A stretch of 64,000 bases of DNA from Paraconiothyrium sp. Pb-2020 (GCA_022419385.1 JAJUBI010000006.1:4579822-4643821); one strand, 5' to 3'; positions 11,949 through 22,736 are shown, numbered from the stretch's first letter. Translations and numbers: made by a program. The notes: generated from the letters alone by a model not told the origin.

Positions 11949-12938
11949 ATGGCTGATCTGAAAATTGAGGAAGCCTCTCTCCCGAGACTTGAGGGCAAAG
12001 TAGCCATTGTCACAGGTAAGAAAGCTACGATGAAATACTCGCGCCCAAGCTAGCTCTAAGATTGTGATGATAACCAACCAACAGGTGCTTCTTCGGGAAT
12101 TGGGCTGGCCGCGGCTAGGATAATGATAAGCAAAGGCGCGGTGGTCCACAATCTCGACGTGCAAGATATCAGTGCCGACGAGGGTATGCAAGATGAGCCG
12201 AATTTTTACACCCACCGGTGCGACGTCTCGATCTGGGCCGGCCTGCGCGATGCCTTCAATGCCATTGGTCCGGTAGACTTCGTGTTCGCGAATGCGAGCG
12301 TGACTGAGAAGCCAGGCTTTTTCGAAGACTCTTACGACGTTTCCGGGCTATTGCAGGAACCCTCCCGCAAGCTCAATGACGTCAACTGGAACGGCGTATT
12401 ATTCACCGTCAAGCTCGCCTGGCATAGCATGCGCCTGCACAAGAAACATGGCAGCATTGTCATTACGAGCAGCGCCACGGCCTACGCGCCTGAGCAGTCG
12501 CTGCCCGTCTACGCCGGGGGCAAGGCAGCCATCACGGGGATGATCCGCGCCCTGCGTTCCATCGTTATCTCGGACGGCATCACTATAAATGGCGTGGCAC
12601 CCGCGGCTACTTTCACGGGCCAGCTGCCGCCGCACTTGGCTGCGCCCATTGTTGAGCGCGGCCTTCCCGTCAGCACACCGCATTTCGTCGGGCTAGCCCT
12701 CATATACGCGGCGACTGCGTTGCAGAACCGCCGCGTCGAGGCATACGGGCGCGAGGAAGCGAGATCGAAGTGGCGCAGCGAGCGCTGGAACGGACGCGTG
12801 ATTCTGACGTTGGGCGAATCGTATACGGAGCTGGAGGAGCCACTGGCCGCCCTGCGGAGGTTTTGGTTCGGTAGTGAGAACTTGCGGTTGACGCGCCTGC
12901 AACAAGCTGCTACGGATTTTCGACAGCGCCTTGACTAG
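11949..12938 (+). CDS. Short-chain dehydrogenase/reductase (SDR-1)
   Basis: Two exons, 11949-12015 and 12085-12938, join within the nucleotide-binding motif to give 306 residues. The cofactor loop TGASSGIG is at residues 22-29, split by the intron as in many fungal SDRs. NAS (92-94) replaces the usual NAG. The catalytic Ser is at 151-152, with Tyr165 and Lys169 in YAGGK. An acidic residue in NLDVQD after strand 2 favours NAD(H). The enzyme should interconvert an alcohol and a ketone on the terpene skeleton. The unusual C-terminal extension includes a stretch near ALRRFWFGSENLRL that I do not associate with a named domain. It lies in the same direction as P450-3 and converges on the acyltransferase gene. 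Confidence 0.88.
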
Positions 12939-13394
12939 GTCCTCGCGGTCGGACAACTTGTTTGCGGAGGTCGAGTCGGCTTTTTCTACTTCTACAACTC
13001 CCGCGCTATACTCACATCGGGGCTAGCTAATCCGACCCGGGACGTGCCGCGGTCGCGAGCCATATCGCTTGCAGGTTACCTAATTAGGATAAATCCTCAG
13101 GTAGGAATACTCAGTGGGGCTAGCGGAAGCTGACGTTGAACGTAGGAGCGAGAAATGACAATCTACTGCCGACTGTTCTCATGCAATGTATTGAAGGAGG
13201 AAAAATCCCGTTGTTCTAAATATCGCTTCTTGTGGTCTATCGAGCGTCATCTACAAGCAACCGAGGTATATACGGCCAGGTCGAATATAGTACTAACATG
13301 GGGAATGAATCAATGATGCTCCTTGTAGATCCCAAGTGACCCATACAAGACCCTTTGACCCATGATCGAGTTCACGCTGCGCGGTCACAACCAT
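12939..13394. other. Convergent intergenic region
   Basis: About 0.46 kb between the 3' ends of SDR-1 and the acyltransferase. It should contain both terminators. No gene is seen. Confidence 0.5.
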
Positions 13395-14864
13395 CTATTC
13401 GCATACAAAAGTGGCATACTCCTGAAAATCTTGATCCTGCTGAAATCTCTCCATCTCATGATCCGGTAAGCTGATATACACTTCGGCATCGCCATTTCTC
13501 TTGCGCGGCCCCAAAAGACAGAACATGTCTGTAACTGCAGTCCACTGACCTCGTGGTACCCTCACGAAATCTGGTTTCCCTAGCACCGGCCCGAAGTCCA
13601 CATCGTAGTACGGAATGTTTACCCAGCTGGACGTCGCCAGCGAGTTTGCCCCAAAAGGTTTGAATATGGATGCAAGCTTCCCGACATCCGGAAGCAGAGA
13701 GGCAAGTTCCCTGGCATCGGAAACAAGAGTCGGGTTCGACTTGATGGTATTCAGCTCACGGCGAATGGCGCTTGCAAGCGTTATGAGAGTTCTGGACCCT
13801 GCCCCAACAACTTGAGAGAGGGTTAATTCGGTTATGCAGTTGAGGATGGTGTTGTTGATGTGCGATGCCGGAAGCTTAGGCTCGAAGAGTGAACGGCTGT
13901 CGAATCCGACGTACACAATGGCTTTGGAGTCGTCCGCATTCTCGGGTGATCTTGATGCATGAGGATTGCGTGCACGCATCATGCTGCGCCATATCAGAGC
14001 TGTAATTGCATCGTTGGTTGAGACCCAACTGTCTTGCTCCAACGGCGTGGCATCTGCCTTTAAGCGCGCGCTGGCATGTTGAGAGAAGGAATAGACGACC
14101 GTACGCATAACCTTAGGGCTCGGACCGGCTGTCGGTATCAACAGAGGCATATTTGGGGCGTCTGGAAGTGCGTTTAAACTGCTCTGGCCATCCAGTCCGA
14201 GAAGTTTCCATAAGTCCGTTCGCGTCTGCAGCGCGTCGAGTGAAGAATCAGACGCCTGGAGAGCTGGGACAGTGCGACATATATCTGGATCGACTGTAGA
14301 AGTCTTGAGACCTGTTGCTATCTCCTTTGCGGACGCTCCCTGGATCTCGCGGCATAGTTGAGCCCAGGTCTGGATAATATTGGAAATTCCGTGACCATCC
14401 ACAACAGCATGTGAGAAGCAAGTAGTCAACAGACAGCCCCCTGAGATCCAGTTAACTTGGACCTCGAAAGGCTTACTAGTAGACGCAACACCTGCGGCGT
14501 ACGGTGCGAATAAGGCGGCGTTAAGCCAGCTCGGGGGCAGGCCGGCTTCGAGCACTTCGGCATAAGTATGCGTCCAGATGCTCGGGGATTCTGAAAGATC
14601 AAAACTAGATAGTTTCGTCTCACGTACTTTCTCAGGAGGAATTAGAGACACTTGGCCCGGACGCGAGGCTGAGTAGTGATTGCGGACTATGTCCCATCCG
14701 AGGTAGGGCCACCTCCGCAGTAGTTCTGTGTAGCCGTGTTGGAGGACGTGGAGAGCTAAGTCTCGCCGGTCGCTGTGACACGGGAAAGCGTAAATCTTTC
14801 CAAAGAAGAGTGGGGGTGTGATTTCGTCCAAGGGAGTGATTTGGTATGAGGTAGGTAAAATCAT
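13395..14864 (-). CDS. BAHD / trichothecene 3-O-acetyltransferase-like acyltransferase
   Basis: A single exon of 489 residues from ATG 14864; the upstream in-frame extension to 14900 is not needed. The active-site HXXXD motif is at residues 152-156 (HAVVDG). The structural motif usually written DFGWG is present in the weaker form DFGPV at about residue 423. These mark the BAHD/TRI101 transferase superfamily, which moves an acyl group from acyl-CoA to a hydroxyl. In this cluster it most likely acetylates or otherwise acylates an oxidised sesquiterpene, a late step. It is cytosolic by family, with no signal peptide. It diverges from SDR-2 across a 950 bp region. Confidence 0.88.
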   Translation of the reverse strand: MILPTSYQITPLDEITPPLFFGKIYAFPCHSDRRDLALHVLQHGYTELLRRWPYLGWDIVRNHYSASRPGQVSLIPPEKVRETKLSSFDLSESPSIWTHTYAEVLEAGLPPSWLNAALFAPYAAGVASTSKPFEVQVNWISGGCLLTTCFSHAVVDGHGISNIIQTWAQLCREIQGASAKEIATGLKTSTVDPDICRTVPALQASDSSLDALQTRTDLWKLLGLDGQSSLNALPDAPNMPLLIPTAGPSPKVMRTVVYSFSQHASARLKADATPLEQDSWVSTNDAITALIWRSMMRARNPHASRSPENADDSKAIVYVGFDSRSLFEPKLPASHINNTILNCITELTLSQVVGAGSRTLITLASAIRRELNTIKSNPTLVSDARELASLLPDVGKLASIFKPFGANSLATSSWVNIPYYDVDFGPVLGKPDFVRVPRGQWTAVTDMFCLLGPRKRNGDAEVYISLPDHEMERFQQDQDFQEYATFVCE

Positions 14865-15818
14865 GGTGGAGAGCTTCAGTATTATCACCCTATATCTCAC
14901 CGAAATCTAAAATGATGCGAACAAAACGATTAAGAAATGTCATTCTCTATTGCCTTTGGGTGGAGGCCCTCTACCTATCGGTACCTACGGCACTTGCTAG
15001 CCTCGGATGCATGCTCATTCCGCATCAAGTTGTAACCCGAACAGACCTTACCACCACACCCTAAGGACAGCTCGGCGATCGATTTGTTGGATATACCCGG
15101 GCATCCTACAGAGTGTACTTCGTATGATGTGCACAGTACACTGCAGCCGGCCGTTTAACGAGCCAATTACAGCTTACTTTTCAAAGCGGCAGAGCAGAGC
15201 TTATCTCCTTGTGTGCAAAACTTCTTCAGTAAAGGATATAACATAACTCCGGTTAGGTTAACTGCAGTCAGCTGCAGTCAGCTAATTGACTGAGCCAATC
15301 AGGAGTTACTCCTCAAGGGGCAGAGTAGAGCTTATCTTCCAGCCTATCCCAATTCAGCGGATTCGTCTCAGCGTAGCATGGGCCACAAACCTAGTACATG
15401 TACGTGCCAAGGACGCCCTGACAGCCATCTAGAGGGCCTGACGTGAACTGCTTAACGAGCGGGCGAGTCCGGTAGCGCAACCGCTGAGCTGACATGTACC
15501 ATGCACATGCCAAGCAATTGCACTAATTTTGCATACATAAGATTACACAAAGTCACACAAAGGGAACTGCCTGCAAACAATAATGTCGCATTTGAGTTCG
15601 TGATGGTGGCTTACCAATTTCCGACCCAAGGAGTTGTTCATGAACGAATATACCTTCGAGCTTCCGGTATTCTTTAAACTCCCCCTGCCGCAGGCCCGAC
15701 GCTATCACATCAATCTACCACACACATATTATAAACTCACACAATCCCTAACATCACCCATTGACTATCATTGCTCGTCTCACTCTTTTCTCCTGCCTAC
15801 TCCTCATACTTTGTCATC
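14865..15818. promoter_or_regulatory. Divergent promoter region with imperfect direct repeats
   Basis: This 954 bp region separates the divergent acyltransferase and SDR-2 genes. Two direct repeats of about 49 bp, at 15160-15208 and 15292-15340, both run from GAGCCAAT to GCTTATCT with scattered mismatches. Between them a 10-bp unit CTGCAGTCAG occurs twice in tandem (15262-15281). A TTATAAAC element near 15729 sits about 90 bp upstream of the SDR-2 ATG. No gene is convincing here. Confidence 0.55.
15160..15340 (+). repeat. Pair of imperfect 49-bp direct repeats
   Basis: Copy 1 (15160-15208) and copy 2 (15292-15340) are spaced about 132 bp apart and agree at roughly four of five positions by eye, with one small indel. 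They contain a CCAAT box. They may be duplicated promoter elements or remnants of a small repeat. Confidence 0.6.
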
Positions 15819-16811
15819 ATGTCTCGCTACGCACCCGCCCACGCCGAAACAAACGGTCCCGGCGACGCACGCCCAACTGCCCTCCAAATTGTCAAAGACG
15901 AGGACCTCGAGGGTGCTTTGAGCGACAAAGTCTTCCTCGTAACCGGTGCCTCGTCGGGTATTGGCATTGAGACAGGCCGGGCTCTCGCCGCCACAGGCGC
16001 TAAGGTGTTCTTAGCTGTCCGGAACCTCCAAAAGGGCGAGGAGGCATGCAAGTCATACTTGGAGCCTGGCCGCGTTGAGCTGATTGAGCTTGATGTCGCT
16101 AGCCACAAATCTGTCCGCGCTTGCGCTGCAGCTTTCCTAAAGAAATCGGAAAAGCTCAACGTCCTCGTTTGCAACGCTGGTGTCATGACCATCCCGACCC
16201 GTGAGGTGAGCGAGGATGGATTCGAGAAGCAACTCGCAGTGAATTACCTTGGTCACTTCCTGCTGTTCTGGCTCCTCAAAGACACCATGATCAAGTCATC
16301 GACGCCCGGGTTCCAGTCCAGACTAGTGAACGTTTCTAGCTCGGGACATCAATCGTCCGAGATCGTCTGGGACGACTTCAACTTGGAGAAGTCCTACGAC
16401 CCCTCCGTATCATACGGCCAGTCGCAGCTCGCCCAGATCTACCACGCCAACTACGTGGATCGTCACTTCGGCCCTAAGGGCCTCCACGCTCTTAGTCTGA
16501 TGCCGGGCGGTATCATCGACACCAACTTGGCACAGCATACGCCACCGGAGATGATCGAGGCTTTCAAGCAACACCCGGTCTTATCTAAGTGGGTGAAGAG
16601 TCGAGAGCAAGGCGCTGCGACCACCGTTCTCGCCGCCATAGGCAAGGACTGGGAGGGCAAGGGTGGGAAATACCTAGAGGACTGTACGGTAGCGAGCAAG
16701 GATGAAGCGACTTTCATGCCCACTCTCTCGGGTTGCAAGGACTACGCACACGATGAGGCTAAAGAGACGAAGCTTTGGGAGCTGACCTTGAAGACGCTAC
16801 AAATTTCTTAG
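15819..16811 (+). CDS. Short-chain dehydrogenase (WWOX/retinol-dehydrogenase-like) lacking catalytic Lys (SDR-2)
   Basis: A single exon of 330 residues from ATG 15819; the frame is open further upstream but the residues there look like translated leader. The cofactor motif TGASSGIG is at 42-49, NAG at 119-121, the catalytic serine region VSSS at 172-175, and Tyr199. The residue four after Tyr, lysine in active family members, is glutamine here (YGQSQ, Q203; codon CAG). Classical SDR chemistry needs that lysine to orient the nicotinamide ribose and lower the tyrosine pKa, so the protein may be weak, have changed chemistry, or act without redox turnover. The rest of the fold is well kept with no stops. 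Its place suggests a role in sesquiterpene modification. Confidence 0.88.
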   Translation: MSRYAPAHAETNGPGDARPTALQIVKDEDLEGALSDKVFLVTGASSGIGIETGRALAATGAKVFLAVRNLQKGEEACKSYLEPGRVELIELDVASHKSVRACAAAFLKKSEKLNVLVCNAGVMTIPTREVSEDGFEKQLAVNYLGHFLLFWLLKDTMIKSSTPGFQSRLVNVSSSGHQSSEIVWDDFNLEKSYDPSVSYGQSQLAQIYHANYVDRHFGPKGLHALSLMPGGIIDTNLAQHTPPEMIEAFKQHPVLSKWVKSREQGAATTVLAAIGKDWEGKGGKYLEDCTVASKDEATFMPTLSGCKDYAHDEAKETKLWELTLKTLQIS

Positions 16812-19101
16812 TCACTATTCCGCTCAATATCTTGCTACCTGCGCGTGAGCGGTGTTCTAGCAATGATTGTATGTATGAGTATTCGATATCTAGAACCGTT
16901 TCCCATAAAAAAGGTTTCACTAGAATAGTCGCAAAATAGCTGGCAATCATATCTTTGGGTGACATACCTATGGTAGCTAAGTAAGATATCAGTGATCCAC
17001 GTGGAAATTGGGTTGACGATCCTGTTGAAGCTGGAGTGCCCCATCTCAATGACTACCCTGGCGGATCCGGCCTACTCCCCACTTCTATCTCGGACACCAC
17101 TGGGGGATCCTGCTCCGCCCCTCGGCCCGATATAGGCGAGCTCTCGATCTCGTGCATCCTAATGATTTGGAACGAAAGATCGAGATCGATGCTCAATAGC
17201 TCACGTCTGTACCGTAGATATGCTGCCTGCCCGGACATCGTTTCCGAAATCAGGTAGAATGATCTTTCCAGCAATAGGGTTGTATACGGGGCGCCAGGGT
17301 CACCTGGCAGCCTCAGTGGGTATCAGAAGCCTTAAAATTCTAGATTTGCTTATCTTTCTAGACCTTTGTACTTCCTTTCATAGCATCAGTGCGCGATGCG
17401 TGCACGCTCATCATCCAAATGAAAAGAATGGACCCAGGGTAGTGATCATCACTCCCAGCACGTTCCTCGCTACACCGCACTTGCTCGTCACGGCGTTTAC
17501 GCCTAGTGCCGGAAACGTGGGCGTCAGTCGGTCATATGATGAAAGATTTGATTTTTACATCACTCAGAGGCCGCTTTATGTGCAAATGGAAGTGTGCGAA
17601 ATCTTCGCCAAGTAATCTCAAGGGACCACTACGCAGAGCAGTCAGGCGAGCGCATGTCAGGATCACGTTGCTACGTTAATAGCTGACTTACGCAGCTCCG
17701 AGAAGGCTGGTCACCAGCCCTTGGCTGAGTCTTGGGGTAATCGGTCGTGCTGTCGCCCCTATTCCACGTGGGCGGCCGCGCAGGGCCATCTTGCGTCTCG
17801 GTAGGGGTAAGCTCCAACAGAGCGGTACTGTCAGGGGCCGAATGCACAGAATCTCGCTCGGCATGCACCAATGTGAGATTCACATTTCCTACATTCTGTC
17901 GTAGACATTGGTACAACTCCATGTATTCGCTGTAACAACGGCTATACCCGTCTCCAATCTTTTGCGCACGCCTCGAGCCCCCCCTCTTCCGATTTTCAAG
18001 TACGTCCTTACCCAATGATAAGGAGGGCATGACTTATCCAACTTTTCAAAATTTCGAAGGGTCCGTGCCTACATGCTGACATCCCGCTGACCAGGATTCC
18101 TGATCAGCACTTCCACGTGGAAATTGTCAAGGACCTCGAAGTCACGACGAGGATTGTTCGGTCTCCTTTCGCTAATATTTGAGATGTTACGGTCAGATGT
18201 CATTGTTATCATCAGTCTGATGTGAACTGTGCACGGCAAGTATACTTATATTTAGATTACAGACACCAACCGCAGCTGGAATAACCCCCACGCTTGTATA
18301 AGCCACTCATCTTCCGCGTCGCAAGTCTTTACTTAAAGGAATTACCATGTTAAGAATCACAAAATAGGTCTATTGCCTGTCGGACATACCTCGTGTTCCT
18401 AGCGACTACACGGCTTCGTATCGGATACACAGCGGTGGCTTATTTGTGAGCTGCGAATTTGTGTGCAACTCTATGGCCGCCGCCTGAAACACTTCAGGGG
18501 AGCCTTGAATGGCCAAAGCGCCAGTCCTCATGTAATCCATGATGTCTCGAGACCAGACTCTTGCCTCTCACTGGTTAAACCATTTCTCATGGCTCTCGAC
18601 CCCAACTCCTTCTGTACATTCTAGCCTGTTGTTCGTCATATCTGGGGGCTTGCTGAGTTGTTCAATCATGGTAAGCTCACTAGGGCATCGCGGACAGGCA
18701 CATCTCAGCTGATACTGGTACCTAACGACGCCATTGCCACCACAAGAACTTTTCGAGAAGGATTCAGGTGGGATTTGAGGCGTCGTTATCTCGGACGTAA
18801 CCGTCTCGCGGGATGAGGCCAGGCGACGATATAGTCAGCCTCGTTGATAGGACGGGCGAGGAATGCTCACCGTGGTTCCGTATGAGCCGGCGACGTTAAG
18901 TTATAAAGCTGGGACTCATCGTGGCTCATTCTACAATTTGAGTAGGTAGATCGAGGCCACCATATCCTCGTCTCCCTTTACTCATCATCCCTTTGCCAGT
19001 TCAGCTCCAAGATCTACCACGACTTTCCTAATCTCTCTTGAGTTACCTCTGTTCTTTGAAGCACCTTTCTTCTTTGGCTAGAACTGCTACTATTCGATAT
19101 C
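16812..19101. other. Long intergenic region, one doubtful small gene
   Basis: A 2.3 kb stretch between SDR-2 and the flavin oxidase. The only candidate is a minus-strand frame at 17671-18030, listed separately. Palindromic CCACGTGG occurs near 16998 and 18112, each followed by AAATT. A TTATAAAG element near 18901 and pyrimidine-rich tracts at about 18970-19080 probably belong to the flavin-oxidase promoter. Confidence 0.45.
17671..18030 (-). CDS. Doubtful small hypothetical protein
   Basis: An open frame of 119 residues from ATG 18030. A strong donor GTAAGT near 17693 and acceptor-like CGTAG sequences downstream would allow a second short exon, for about 140 residues in all. The N-terminal part is basic (ENRKRGGSRRAQK) but matches no family I recognise. 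It could be chance, a relic or a real short gene. Confidence 0.2.
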   Translation of the reverse strand: MPSLSLGKDVLENRKRGGSRRAQKIGDGYSRCYSEYMELYQCLRQNVGNVNLTLVHAERDSVHSAPDSTALLELTPTETQDGPARPPTWNRGDSTTDYPKTQPRAGDQPSRSCVSQLLT

Positions 19102-20934
19102 ATGGTTTCCCCATTGTTGGTCAGCAGTATTTACGTACTTGCTAGTTTGGCCCCATTCACTTCCGCTTTGGCGATAGAGAGAGCAAATGCCAATGATACA
19201 TTGGGGCTAGCCGGAACTCCAAGACCAGACCCGGCGGTTGTTAAGACCTGCCAGGCCCTTAAGCAGAAATATGGCGGCAAAGTTGATCTGCAGGGAAATC
19301 AAAAATATGCAACGGTTGCAGCGGGTCAGTAGTATTCGCACCTATTTAACCATGACCCATACTAATGGATATGTCCAGAGAACTGGTCTATAGCCGCCCA
19401 GCTATCGCCTGGTTGCGTGTTTGAGCCGGAAAACAAGGGGGACGTCGCTGGCGGTTTAGCTATTGTTGTCAAGTACAAGACAAAATTTGCCGTCCGCGGG
19501 GGAGGTCACATGCCTGTCCCCGGTGCATCCAATATCGACGACGGTATTTTATTTTCCATGACCAAACTTAGGACTATGCAGCTTACCCAGGATTACACTG
19601 TTGCCCAGATCGGTCCAGGTCTGAGATGGCTCGAGGTATACAACTGGATTAACACCTTTGGTCTTGGTGTGGTTGGCGGCCGGTTCGCGCCGGTTGGCGT
19701 CTCCGGTTTGCTCCTTGGCGGTGGCATCAGCTTTTTCGGGTCTCGATTCGGTTGGGCCAGCAATAACATCGCAAATCTCGAGGTTGTCCTGGCAAACAGC
19801 ACTATTGTGAACGTTAACGCCCACGAGAACCCGGATCTTTTCTGGGCCATGAAGGGTGGCTCGAATAACTTTGGCATTGTTACTCGATTCGATTTGAAGA
19901 CGTTCCCTTTGGGTCAGATCTATGGAGGACAGTCGGTGTATGAAAGTCGACATCTTGCCGAAATCATGGATGCTGCAGAGAGCTACTCGATTATTGGCGG
20001 TGGTTCCGACGATATCGATTCGGCCATCACCCCATCCATCCAAATTATGCCAGCTACGGGCGTTATCAATCCTCTGGTAATTGGATACCGTGTTGGCTCG
20101 GACCCTAACCCTGCTGCGTTTGCCAACTATTCTCGAATCCCTACCCTCACGACGACGAACGCAGTTCACCAAACATTGGGGTCGGCGTTGGGTGTGACAA
20201 TCGCTACCGGTGATCGGAACCAGAGGTGAGTCTACTCGTGTCATAGATTTTCCAATCGCGGGATGTGTGGATAACTAACATATTCTTTCTCCACACAGAC
20301 AGCTCTTCATGGCCATTGGAACCAAAGCCGGTCCAGGCTCTGTTCGCCTGACCAACGAGACGTTCTGGGAGACCCAGAAAGATATGCCCGAGCTGGCAAA
20401 TGTCCAGAATCTTACCCTTACGTTGAGTCCCCAATTACTTAGCAAGCACTTCCTCGAGGCCGCTCGAGCTTCCGGTGGAGATCCCATGGATTTTGAGCCG
20501 GGCAATCAAGGCATTCTTAGTAAGAATTTACCTAAATGCAGAGTCACTTTACACGTGCTAACCATTGTTTCCTCTCAGTGAACCTGATCGGATCGGCTTG
20601 GGACCATGGAGAGGACGACGACTTGGTCTACAAGTACAGCCGTCATTTCCTCGATACTCTCGTAGAGAAGAGCAAGGCCAAGGGGCTGTACTATCCGGTA
20701 GTATATATCAACGATGCGGCCGTCAGCGAGAAGCCTTTCAAAAAGTATGGGAAGAATGGCAGTTCCTTGAAGAAAATGAAGCATATTAGCGACCGCTATG
20801 GTACGTACAGCTATTACGCGCTCTACTGTTGATCATTCATCACGAAATGCGTGTCTTTGTTTCCAGCTAACGGTTTGACAGACCCCCAACATGTCTTTCA
20901 AAAGTTGCTGCCGGGTGGCTTCAAACTGGATTGA
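19102..20934 (+). CDS. Secreted/vesicular FAD-linked oxidase, berberine-bridge (BBE) type
   Basis: Five exons, 19102-19324, 19379-20225, 20299-20519, 20579-20800 and 20882-20934, join in phase to give 521 residues. Residues 1-24 form a signal peptide ending in SALA. The PCMH-type FAD domain has RGGGH with His118, the residue that normally carries covalent FAD. The second loop, where bicovalent BBE enzymes have a cysteine, reads GGRFAPVGVSG with no Cys, so single covalent flavinylation is expected. The C-terminal BBE segment has YYPVVYINDA and ends near YGDPQHVFQKLLPGG. Such oxidases use O2 to desaturate or oxidise alcohols. In eremophilane routes of the PR-toxin kind a flavin oxidase introduces unsaturation, so a dehydrogenation of the terpene ketone is the best inference. 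Confidence 0.92.
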
Positions 20935-21362
20935 TTTTCCACCGGCTGTTGAAAGGTGTTGTACAGTATTGGACTGTACTGCTATTTCATATCATACTTC
21001 TTTCTTTCAATTTAATGTGCAAGCTTTAGATAATACTGTGAGCAATCCATGGAAGGGCTGAGACCTTGATTTTGTTCCATATCTTGATTCATCAGTGATG
21101 TTTTGTCCATATCAAACTGCCGAACTCTCGCTCTTCTGTATGCTAGAGCTCTCCGTCCTCTTATGATTGAGTCTGCCTCAATTCGCAATCGTCAACGTTT
21201 AAATTGTGAATGCAACTGGTCTGTGCTGACTGATACAAGTCCCCTCAGCTGCTGACACTAGGCAGACGAAGCAAGAATGAATTGAAATGAGTTCATGGTA
21301 CTACACGTCCAGATTATCCCTCTAACGATTCGTCTTCTCCTGGCCTGCTATCGCGTGACGTA
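20935..21362. other. Convergent intergenic region
   Basis: About 0.43 kb between the 3' ends of the flavin oxidase and SDR-3. No gene is seen; it should contain both terminators. Confidence 0.5.
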
Positions 21363-22277
21363 TCACAATACAAGTTTCAACTTCAGCATGTCATTCGTAA
21401 CAATCTCATCTTTCCTCCTCTCAAGCTCGACCACATCCCATTTAGCACTCAGTAGCCTCCCACTCAACCACGCGACCTCCTGCCCTCGTGCTGTCAGCCA
21501 CACAAAGAAGGCTCCGCAAAGCTCAGCACTATCCGTCAAGTACGGCTTGAACACTTCCGGGGATTTAGCGTTACTCTGTTCACTAGCCACAGCCCCCGGA
21601 TGTGCGCAGAACACGCGCAATCTCTGTGCAGCATGGTACTCCTCATGCAGGAGCTCCGCCAACCTCAACTGCGCCGTCTTGCTGATGCAGTACTGCGCAT
21701 TCGCAATCGGGCCGCGCACAAGTAGCGACGCCATACTACCCACGATGGCGAACATCCTGGCCCCGTTGTTTTTGGCTAGCAGCAACGGCACGAAGTGCTT
21801 GGCGACGAGAAAGGTACCAACATAGTTGACGGCCGTCGTGTTGAGGACCTGCTCCGTCGGCGTATCGACGATTTTCGCCACGAACTCTGTGACCCCGGAG
21901 TTAAGCGCCAGCACGTCGAGGCCGCCAGGACAGATTCCACGTGTCTGGACCGCGAGGCTTTCGATGTCGGATGGGATCGTCAGGTCGCATCGTATCACTA
22001 GTACTTGTATGTCTTTCGCCTTGCCGATCTGCTTGCACTGCTGCGCTACAGCTTCTAGACCGCTCCTCCGCCGGCCGACGAGGATGATGAGGGATGCGCC
22101 AGCTTTGGCGTAGTTGGTGGCTATACCAGCTCCGATGCCACGCGATGCACCGACGACGCAGACTGAGAAGCCGGTCGGTATAATGGCATTGCCGGGGTCA
22201 ATGGCTGGATGCACGTCGGAGAATATAATTTTGGTGAAAGAAGGCGCTGCACCGGATCCCCAATCCAAATCGGACAT
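21363..22277 (-). CDS. Short-chain dehydrogenase/reductase (SDR-3)
   Basis: A single exon of 304 residues from ATG 22277. The cofactor motif VGASRGIG is at 42-49, and the arginine there together with GRRRSG after strand 2 favours NADP(H). NSG replaces NAG (126-128). The active site is complete: Ser181, Tyr196 and Lys200 (YCISK). It should catalyse a carbonyl/alcohol interconversion and is the last gene of the apparent biosynthetic cluster. It converges on the flavin oxidase. Confidence 0.85.
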   Translation of the reverse strand: MSDLDWGSGAAPSFTKIIFSDVHPAIDPGNAIIPTGFSVCVVGASRGIGAGIATNYAKAGASLIILVGRRRSGLEAVAQQCKQIGKAKDIQVLVIRCDLTIPSDIESLAVQTRGICPGGLDVLALNSGVTEFVAKIVDTPTEQVLNTTAVNYVGTFLVAKHFVPLLLAKNNGARMFAIVGSMASLLVRGPIANAQYCISKTAQLRLAELLHEEYHAAQRLRVFCAHPGAVASEQSNAKSPEVFKPYLTDSAELCGAFFVWLTARGQEVAWLSGRLLSAKWDVVELERRKDEIVTNDMLKLKLVL

Positions 22278-22736
22278 TCTGCAGATTGAGTCAAATCCCT
22301 TGATTAGATTCAAAGGACTTTATATTCAAACGAAAGGCAAGATGTTAATAATATTCGTCAGCCACACGGATGTAACACTTGCTTGCATAAGCTACACACG
22401 GATCTTTCCCAAAAGGGACCTTTGCCGTCAATCCCGAATGGTACGCTTACGAAGTGACGCAACACCTGTCTGACGGCCCTCGGATGAATTGCTGGAGCAG
22501 AATAATGTTCGTGACGTCTGCGGCTGGTCTACCCTCCAAACGATTCCAAATATCGTCCAACTTGCTCGAACCACGTCTACTGCCTCGCACGTAAATCTTG
22601 AAATGGCTGTGTGACGAGATATACCCACACAGGACGATTCTTTAGCATCTCTTTGCCCTAAAGGAAGACAATTGGGCGGGTCGGGACGTTCAGTATAATT
22701 ACCAACCTGTTCAATACTTTATACAGTCACCTACTG
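22278..22736. other. Intergenic region
   Basis: About 0.46 kb between the SDR-3 start and the HET gene stop; a natural border between the cluster and the HET locus. No gene is seen. Confidence 0.5.

Noticed and set aside
15440..15500. Possible tRNA gene (GGTAGCGCAACC-like stretch)
   Set aside because: No complete cloverleaf or B-box sequence could be drawn by eye.
17220..17615. 131-codon open frame on the plus strand
   Set aside because: No motif, no splice context, unusual composition; likely chance.
19549..20244. 231-codon open frame on the minus strand
   Set aside because: It is antisense to the flavin oxidase exon 2, whose motifs and splice sites are clear.
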